From: Caldifarciminota bacterium
GTDB lineage: Bacteria; Hydrothermota; Hydrothermia; S141-80
Length of the DNA stretch: 7,175 nucleotides
Assembly: GCA_027053375.1 (NCBI GenBank)
Contig: JALUJC010000314.1
Coordinates: 1 to 7,175 of the forward strand
Direction: 5' to 3'
This document shows positions 1 through 4,980 of the stretch, piece after piece. Both the position numbers and the translations under genes were made by a program. The notes under the pieces are model-generated. The model ran no database searches. It was not told the origin of the DNA and worked only from the letters and a program-made list of their open reading frames with translations. How positions within the stretch are numbered: the stretch's first letter is position 1; every line of letters begins with the position of its first letter.

Positions 1-1
1 G

Positions 2-511
2 AAAGATGTGATGGGACGACTTTCCCTCTATCCTTTTAGGGGGTCCGGCTCCTTCCTTACCGGACTCGGAATTCACGTGTACGGTCAGCGCGGTCGTGTG
101 GATGCCCGCACACGCCGAAACCGCTATATTGCGGCGCTTTCCATGGTGGGCGATCTGGGCCGTCTCATGGGAGAATGGGTGCAGCTTCAGGACGGACCGG
201 ACAGCGCCTATGTGACGGGCCAGGGGATCTCCTTCTATGGTTCGCTGGATCTGGGCCGCTGGTGGATGCCCGATGCAGGGCGCTCTTTCGGGCTGGTGTT
301 CCGCTACGATCAGCTGGATCCCAACACCGATGCAGCCCGTACCCATGATGGTCAGACCATGGTGCTGGGAGGAGTTTTTGTGCGACCCTGTCTGTTCCTT
401 CGCTCACTGAGTAACGTCATCTTTTCGGTCAATGTGCTTCACTTCACCTATGAGGATCCCGGGAAACAGGCGGATACCTATCTGCGGTTTAACGCCGAAG
501 TGAAGTTCTGA
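2..511 (+). CDS. Outer-membrane beta-barrel (porin-like) protein, C-terminal part, 5' end outside window
   Basis: The reading frame is open from the left edge to a TGA at 509-511, giving about 169 visible residues. I see about seven alternating polar/hydrophobic stretches typical of transmembrane beta strands, separated by polar turns rich in D, G and N. Examples are YVTGQGISFYGSLDLG, FGLVFRYDQLDP and VIFSVNVLHFTYED. The protein ends in phenylalanine (LRFNAEVKF), the classic C-terminal signal for insertion by the BAM machinery. The order GEW..., then a strand with RYDQLDPNTD, then D-G-Q and a Gly-rich strand resembles the phosphate-selective porin O/P family, but this is recognition by eye. 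An in-frame GTG at 8 and ATG at 11 are unlikely to be true starts, because an outer-membrane protein needs a signal peptide and none is present. Role inferred: passive uptake channel in the outer membrane. A strong terminator follows, so it is the last gene of its transcript. Confidence 0.75.
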   Translation, partial: KDVMGRLSLYPFRGSGSFLTGLGIHVYGQRGRVDARTRRNRYIAALSMVGDLGRLMGEWVQLQDGPDSAYVTGQGISFYGSLDLGRWWMPDAGRSFGLVFRYDQLDPNTDAARTHDGQTMVLGGVFVRPCLFLRSLSNVIFSVNVLHFTYEDPGKQADTYLRFNAEVKF

Positions 512-536
512 ACTCCGGGATGTGCGGACACAGGAA

Positions 537-563
537 GGGGCCGGCTTGCCGGCCCCTTTTTTT
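537..563 (+). terminator. Rho-independent terminator of the porin-like gene
   Basis: GGGGCCGG (537-544), loop CTTG, CCGGCCCC (549-556), then seven T residues (557-563): a perfect 8-bp GC stem with a U-tract, starting 26 bases after the porin stop codon. The last two T residues lie inside the stop codon of the convergent ATPase gene (TAA, complement of 562-564). Read on the minus strand, the hairpin is preceded by A residues and followed by TTCCTG rather than a U-tract. It should therefore terminate mainly + strand transcription. Confidence 0.88.
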
Positions 564-3500
564 ATGATAGACTGTCCTGACGCTGGACCACCCGTCCCTG
601 CTCCAGGGTGAGTCGGGTGATGCTTCGACCGGCCTGTTCGCCTGTGGCATGGAGCATTTCCGCGAGTTCAGGATGGCAGGTGAAGAAGAAGATCTGGTGA
701 TGCCGGGAAAGGTCTGCCAGCATCCGCGCACTTTCTTCCATCCGGGCAGGATCAAAATGGGCGAAGGCTTCATCCAGGAGGATGGGGAGACCCTCCATCA
801 TCCGCGTGAACTCCGTGGCAAACGCCAGTCGCAGCGCAAGGAGGACCTGCTCAAGCAGACCCCGGCTCCAGGCCTGTTCTCCGCGAAACTCGTGATTTTC
901 GGTGTGTTCCACCTGAATACTGGAAGGATTGATAAGGGGAGAATGAAGACGGTACGCACGGCGCGTGATGCTGGCCAGGTATGCACTGGCCCGATTTACA
1001 ATTTCCGGCTGTTTTTCCTGTTCGTAAATGTACTGCGCTTTTGAAAGGACATGCAGCGCGAGAATGCGCCTTCCCCATGCCCGAATGCCCTCCTGGATTT
1101 GTGCAGATAGAACGATCTCCTGCTGGTACAGTTCCTGCAGGGTTCTTTCCTCTTCCATCTCCCGGATGGAACGGTTCAGTTCTCCCCTGCGTTCAAGCAA
1201 CCGGGTTTGCTCCTGCTGCAGTTCCTTCACTTCCCGTTCCAGCTCCTGAAGGCGGGCATGAAGACGCACGGCGTCCGTGGTGCGCAATACATGGCTCGCC
1301 TGTTCTAGGGCTTCTTCTGAACCAAGAAGTGCAAGAAGACTCTGGTGGTGGCGGAGCCATTCCTGATGCAGGGTGGCCCATCGGCGGTAACGTTCACGAA
1401 GCTCAAGAAAACCATTGCGATCCTTCACGCCCGCCTCTCTGTACAGATGATTTAACTGTTCCTCAATGCGACGCTGTTCCGCGATCAGCGCATCCAGGGT
1501 CTCTTCCAGGCTCTGGACTTTCTCCTCTCGCTGTTTCCACTGTGACAGGTGGCGTTCTTCTTCCTGCATTTTTTGCCACAACCGGTCCAGGTGGACAATC
1601 CACTCCGGATCCTCCGGGGGAAGGGATGGGGGTGAGGTCAGGATCCGTTTCAGTTCGTTAACCCGTGTTTCAAGGCGATTTTGTAGTTGCTGGAGTTCAC
1701 GTTCCACTTCCTGGATCTGGTCCAGCCATCCCTGAAGGTTCCGCAACGGATCCACGAGATCAAGGTAGGTCTCCACACGAAGCGGAAGGTCCACCTGATG
1801 CTTCTCAAGGAACGCTCTCCATTGCGTTTGCAGGTTCTCCAGACGTTCCTCAAGTTGCGTTTCTTTTTCTTTCCAGAGACGGTAGTTTCGCACATGTTCC
1901 AGCAGGATTCGAAGATCTTCCTCCGTCCATGCAGAGGGTTCATGTCCATGAGGTGTAAAGCCCAGAGCATTGAGACGTGCTTCCAGCGCGCGCTGCTGCT
2001 GCGTGAGTTCTTCCAGCTTTCGGGATCGTTGTTGCCACTGCGTCTCTATGGAGCGCTGTCGCTGGCGACGGCGTAGGGACAAAAGTCCCCACACAACGAC
2101 CAGGCTTCCTCCCACAAGCCCTCCACCTGTGATCGCCACGGGAAGTGGAGGAAAAGGAGAGGGGATCAGGGTGAGAAATCCGTACAACCCTGCCCCCACG
2201 ATCAGACCTGCAATCCACGGACTCCACCAGGGCAGACCCCCATCAGCAGAAAGCAGGAGTTTCAGCTGGTCCATTTCGCGTGATATTTCCTGACGTTCTC
2301 TGTTCAGGGTGTGCCACTGCTCCACGTATTGCTGGACTTCCTCCATGTGTTCTTCCAGGAGGTTGGCGTGGGGTGGACGGAGGTTGCGGTGTTCCTGCAG
2401 GGCTGTGTGAACCTGTCGATAGGTCAGCGACCTTTCGCGTGCCTCCTGTGCAAATGAGGGTGATCGGGGGAACTGTGCCACGGTGGAGGGATCCAGCGTC
2501 AGGCCAGTCTGATGGGAAAGCTCCTGGATTCGTTTTTCAAACCAGGTTTTTCGGGCACGGAGGTCCTGTACGCGTTCCAGGGTTTCCCGCCACCATGCCC
2601 GCTCCTCTCGCAGTGCACGCAGCGTTTCCCGGTGTTCCAGCGTGGGTGTGGGGGGTGGATCCCCAAGTGCTTCACGCGCCCTTGCGAGCTGGATTTCGGT
2701 TTCCCTGCGTTTGCTTTTCAGTGTGTCCAGCTGGTTGATCCGTGTCTGATATGTCTCCCACCAGTGCTCCTGAAAGGCCCGGGCGTCCTCCAGGGACTGC
2801 AGTTCTTTTTCAAGGGTCTGACACCGGGTCCAGTGCGTGCGTGAGCGATCCAGAAGTTCCAGCCACTGGCGTTCCCGTTCACGTTCTTCCAGTTTGCGCT
2901 GGATGTCTTCCAGCTGTTTCTCCAGGGCATCTCGTTCCTTTAAAAGCTCCGGGTAACGCGCACGCTGACGTTCCAGGTCATGGATGGTGCGTTTCAGTTC
3001 CCGGTAGCGATCCAGCAATTGATTGATCATCCCCTCCCTGGAACGGGGGCGGATCAGAGACTGACTTTCACTGTATAAACGGTTCTTTAGCGCCACAAGT
3101 GCTGTGGGATGAATGCCCGAAGAGGAAGCCATAAACAGACTGCGAAGGTATTCATCTTCCTCAAGAAATCCAAGGCCCTCCATTTCCATATCCACAGGAT
3201 CAATGGTGAAAATCCTGCGATAGAGGGCACGGTTCAGCCTTCCTCCCCAGAGTTCCTGGAGTGGTTCTCCGTCGCTGAATTCGTGAAATACAGCATTTTT
3301 TCCATCCCGAAAGAAAGCGTACCGCACACGCCGAAGGGTTCGCTCGATATGGAGCGTACGGCCGTCCTGCAGGACCACCTGGATTCTCCCCCCGTGGTTG
3401 CCACCCCGAAAAGGGGGATAATACTGCTCATTTTTCTTTTTCTGCCGGTAGGGGAAGCCGAAAAGCAGGGTGAGGATGGCTTCTTTCAGGGTGGTTTTCC

Positions 3501-3606
3501 CGCTTTCATTCTCACCGTATACAATCACCATGTGTTCCGCAAGATCCGGGAGTTCCAGATCACGGAAGATCCCGAATCCTTCCAGGAAGAGGCTGCGAAT
3601 GATCAT
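562..3606 (-). CDS. SMC/Rad50-like ABC ATPase of the YhaN type with a membrane hairpin in the coiled coil
   Basis: This 1014-residue protein has the split-ATPase plan of SbcC/Rad50/SMC proteins. The N-terminal lobe starts MIIRSLFLEGFGIF and carries Walker A GENESGKTT (residues 31-39). Long E/R/Q/L-rich coiled coils run from about 195 to 450 and 515 to 860, with Pro-rich breaks near 316-321, 369-384, 551-558 and 657-668. The C-terminal lobe has an ABC signature WSRGLLEQ (913-920), Walker B PILLDE (941-946, D945/E946), D-loop HFDPAR and a switch histidine in TCHPE (H978). There are only two cysteines (C262, C977), so no CxxC zinc hook. Instead two hydrophobic helices (about 464-481 and 488-511) sit between the arms, as in Bacillus YhaN proteins. 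Its ATG overlaps the stop of the upstream nuclease gene (ATGA) and has a good ribosome site. Inferred role: ATP-driven, membrane-anchored partner of that nuclease in DNA end or structure processing. SbcC proper is less likely because of the hairpin and missing hook. Confidence 0.93.
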   Translation of the reverse strand: MIIRSLFLEGFGIFRDLELPDLAEHMVIVYGENESGKTTLKEAILTLLFGFPYRQKKKNEQYYPPFRGGNHGGRIQVVLQDGRTLHIERTLRRVRYAFFRDGKNAVFHEFSDGEPLQELWGGRLNRALYRRIFTIDPVDMEMEGLGFLEEDEYLRSLFMASSSGIHPTALVALKNRLYSESQSLIRPRSREGMINQLLDRYRELKRTIHDLERQRARYPELLKERDALEKQLEDIQRKLEERERERQWLELLDRSRTHWTRCQTLEKELQSLEDARAFQEHWWETYQTRINQLDTLKSKRRETEIQLARAREALGDPPPTPTLEHRETLRALREERAWWRETLERVQDLRARKTWFEKRIQELSHQTGLTLDPSTVAQFPRSPSFAQEARERSLTYRQVHTALQEHRNLRPPHANLLEEHMEEVQQYVEQWHTLNRERQEISREMDQLKLLLSADGGLPWWSPWIAGLIVGAGLYGFLTLIPSPFPPLPVAITGGGLVGGSLVVVWGLLSLRRRQRQRSIETQWQQRSRKLEELTQQQRALEARLNALGFTPHGHEPSAWTEEDLRILLEHVRNYRLWKEKETQLEERLENLQTQWRAFLEKHQVDLPLRVETYLDLVDPLRNLQGWLDQIQEVERELQQLQNRLETRVNELKRILTSPPSLPPEDPEWIVHLDRLWQKMQEEERHLSQWKQREEKVQSLEETLDALIAEQRRIEEQLNHLYREAGVKDRNGFLELRERYRRWATLHQEWLRHHQSLLALLGSEEALEQASHVLRTTDAVRLHARLQELEREVKELQQEQTRLLERRGELNRSIREMEEERTLQELYQQEIVLSAQIQEGIRAWGRRILALHVLSKAQYIYEQEKQPEIVNRASAYLASITRRAYRLHSPLINPSSIQVEHTENHEFRGEQAWSRGLLEQVLLALRLAFATEFTRMMEGLPILLDEAFAHFDPARMEESARMLADLSRHHQIFFFTCHPELAEMLHATGEQAGRSITRLTLEQGRVVQRQDSLS
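2074..2217 (-). other. Two-helix transmembrane hairpin at the coiled-coil apex of the YhaN-type ATPase
   Basis: The segment encodes residues 464-511 of the ATPase. Helix 1 is WIAGLIVGAGLYGFLTLI, followed by a short Pro-rich turn (SPFPPLP, 483-489) and helix 2, about 488-511, rich in G, V and L. Helix 2 is followed at once by RRRQRQR (512-518), a strong positive-inside signal. Both coiled-coil arms would therefore be cytoplasmic, with only the turn facing the periplasm. The first helix is short (about 18 residues), so the hairpin could also be shallowly embedded. Confidence 0.8.
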
Positions 3607-4868
3607 GCCCGGGCTTCCTCGTCCAGCAAGCTTCCCAGAAGATCCATCAGCGCGTCTTCCAGCATGTCCAGAAGGTCAGAGGCGGGAATGTCCTGGATCC
3701 AGGATTTCAACATGGAAGGAATACTCTGCTGAAGAAGCACCTGTCGCAGCTGCTCTGGATCCTGTCGTTCGCTTTCCACGACCCACTGGAGGTACCCCAC
3801 CAGGTCTTCACGCTGGCGAAGACTCTCCAGGGGGATGGGTGGTTGAAGATGGGGAACAAAGGACTCGATCCATACAAAGGGATCCCGATCCTCTTCGGCT
3901 TCCCACAAACGGGTTCGGAGATCCTGGAGGGTCTGGGTGTGGACAAGCTCACGATAGATTTCCGTGCGCCCTTCCAGGTAGATTCGGAGCAGGACAGGAC
4001 GCTGCTCGGAGGATGCGCGTACCTCCTCCAGGAGGAGTTCCAGCTTCTGTTCAAGGGTGTCCAGGCTTTCCACGTCTTCCACGCGAACATGGGCGGAACT
4101 CCAGCGTATCTGATCAAAGGCCTCAAAATGGATGTCCACTTTCCCCGAGGCGTGGATATCCACGAAGTATCCCCCGTGCGGCCCGGGTTCCCGGGGATGC
4201 CGTCCCTGGGGGGTTCCCGCATACACCACAGGCGCGGGCTCTTCGGTCAGAACCCGGGGCTCATGAATGTGGCCCAGTGCCCAATAGGTGTATCTGCGGG
4301 AAAGCAGATCATCCAGACTGCAGGGTGCGTATGGATCATGCCCGGGCTGGGCATCGACCTGGGTATGCAGCACACCCACGGTGAGAGGATCCTGCGCCCC
4401 GGCTGCTGGAAACATGCGGGCGAGGTTCTCCCGTTCATCGGGTCGGGTGAAACTGATGCCCACAAACCGTACCGGTGGGGCGTCAGGTGGCTCGATCAGA
4501 TAGGAAGTCACCTCGCCCCGGAAAACTTTCGTGTTTTCAGGAAGGGCTGTTCTCACTTTCCAGGTTCCCAGCGGATCATGGTTCCCGTGCGCAATAAACA
4601 CAGGGATCCCGGCATCCTCAAGGGTCCGGAGCATATCCCGAAACCGCAACTGGGCGTAGTAACTGTGACGTTCGCGGTCATAGATGTCCCCTGCGATCAC
4701 CACGGCGTGAACCCGTTCCTCCACAGCACGCCGGGCAGCCTGTTCCATGGCTTCATAAGGAGCGGAAGTCAGCATCTCCCGGACCCGTTCGGGGGCTTCC
4801 TGACGGATCCCCTCAAAAGGGGTGTCCAGATGCAGGTCTGAAAGATGGAGAAGCCGGAAAGGTTGCAT
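3603..4868 (-). CDS. SbcD/Mre11-like metallophosphoesterase nuclease of the YhaO type
   Basis: This 421-residue protein carries the whole calcineurin-like metallophosphoesterase signature: D11-L-H13 in LSDLHLDTPF, G60-D61 in GDIYDR, GNHD (95-98), H168 in VLHTQV, and GHIH (199-202). These residues bind two catalytic metals (Mn2+ in Mre11/SbcD). The LDTPF that follows the first motif is typical of YhaO (DNA repair exonuclease family). Residues ~255-345 form a C-terminal capping domain, and an acidic, Leu-rich helical tail (~385-421) may dock on the ATPase coils, as the Mre11 tail does on Rad50. Inferred activity: ATP-regulated cleavage at DNA ends or hairpins, in the cytoplasm at the membrane-tethered complex. 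I chose the ATG at 4868 because MQPFRLLHLSDLH matches the family N-terminus. The frame continues upstream to a TTG at 4904, but that TTG is part of a perfect -35 box. No Shine-Dalgarno precedes the ATG, consistent with leaderless translation. It overlaps the ATPase gene by 4 bases. Confidence 0.93.
   Translation of the reverse strand: MQPFRLLHLSDLHLDTPFEGIRQEAPERVREMLTSAPYEAMEQAARRAVEERVHAVVIAGDIYDRERHSYYAQLRFRDMLRTLEDAGIPVFIAHGNHDPLGTWKVRTALPENTKVFRGEVTSYLIEPPDAPPVRFVGISFTRPDERENLARMFPAAGAQDPLTVGVLHTQVDAQPGHDPYAPCSLDDLLSRRYTYWALGHIHEPRVLTEEPAPVVYAGTPQGRHPREPGPHGGYFVDIHASGKVDIHFEAFDQIRWSSAHVRVEDVESLDTLEQKLELLLEEVRASSEQRPVLLRIYLEGRTEIYRELVHTQTLQDLRTRLWEAEEDRDPFVWIESFVPHLQPPIPLESLRQREDLVGYLQWVVESERQDPEQLRQVLLQQSIPSMLKSWIQDIPASDLLDMLEDALMDLLGSLLDEEARA
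3614..3620 (-). promoter_or_regulatory. Ribosome binding site of the ATPase gene, inside the end of the nuclease gene
   Basis: GAGGAAG on the minus strand lies 7 bases before the ATG at 3606-3604 and within the last codons of the nuclease gene. With the 4-base ATGA overlap (3603-3606), it fixes the ATPase start and indicates translational coupling, so the two subunits are probably made in a set ratio. Confidence 0.7.
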
Positions 4869-4904
4869 GTAGGGAAGTATGCAAAGGGAAACCCGCTCTG
4901 TCAA
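4869..4904 (-). promoter_or_regulatory. Sigma-70-type promoter of the nuclease-ATPase operon, probably giving a leaderless mRNA
   Basis: On the minus strand, a perfect -35 box TTGACA (4904-4899) is followed by a 17-base spacer and a -10 box CATACT (4881-4876; 4 of 6 matches, including the key -11 A and -7 T). Normal -10 to +1 spacing puts the start of transcription at about 4870-4868, at or within two bases of the A of the nuclease ATG. No Shine-Dalgarno-like sequence lies before that ATG (TTCCCTAC), which supports leaderless translation. Confidence 0.68.
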
Positions 4905-4909
4905 TCATT

Positions 4910-4930
4910 CCGATCACGCAACGGGATCGG
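4910..4930. repeat. Inverted repeat just upstream of the operon promoter, possible operator
   Basis: CCGATC (4910-4915) and GATCGG (4925-4930) form a perfect 6-bp inverted repeat around a 9-base spacer. It is centred about 52 bases upstream of the predicted transcription start, immediately beyond the -35 box. The position would suit an activator or a secondary operator. The arms are short and GATC-containing sequences are common in this window, so chance is possible. Confidence 0.35.
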
Positions 4931-4958
4931 GGAAGTGTGTGGAAACAGTCATATCCAG

Positions 4959-4978
4959 AGGGATCCGGTCAGGGATCC
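4959..4978. repeat. Tandem AGGGATCC direct repeat after the histidine kinase stop codon
   Basis: AGGGATCC occurs at 4959-4966 and again at 4971-4978, 12 bases apart start to start. Because GGATCC is self-complementary, the pair can also fold into a small bulged hairpin directly after the kinase stop codon. No T-run follows on the minus strand, so it is not a convincing intrinsic terminator. The rest of the 112-base gap holds only the inverted repeat and the promoter. Confidence 0.4.
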
Positions 4979-4980
4979 TC

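Noticed and set aside
8..13. GTG/ATG start for the porin-like gene inside the window
   Set aside because: The frame is open to the left edge, and a protein starting here would lack a signal peptide and most of its barrel.
3470..4841. Open frames of about 300 residues on the + strand opposite the nuclease and ATPase genes
   Set aside because: They are low-complexity P/G/R-rich or mirror-image translations with no family resemblance; the opposite strand encodes complete, well-conserved proteins.
4902..4904. TTG start giving the nuclease 12 more residues (433 in total)
   Set aside because: The TTG is the first half of a perfect TTGACA -35 box with a well-spaced -10 box, the extra residues do not fit the family N-terminus, and an ATG at 4868 does.
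4958..4980. Intrinsic terminator for the histidine kinase gene
   Set aside because: The GGATCC-loop-GGATCC stem is short with a bulge and is not followed by a T-run on the minus strand.
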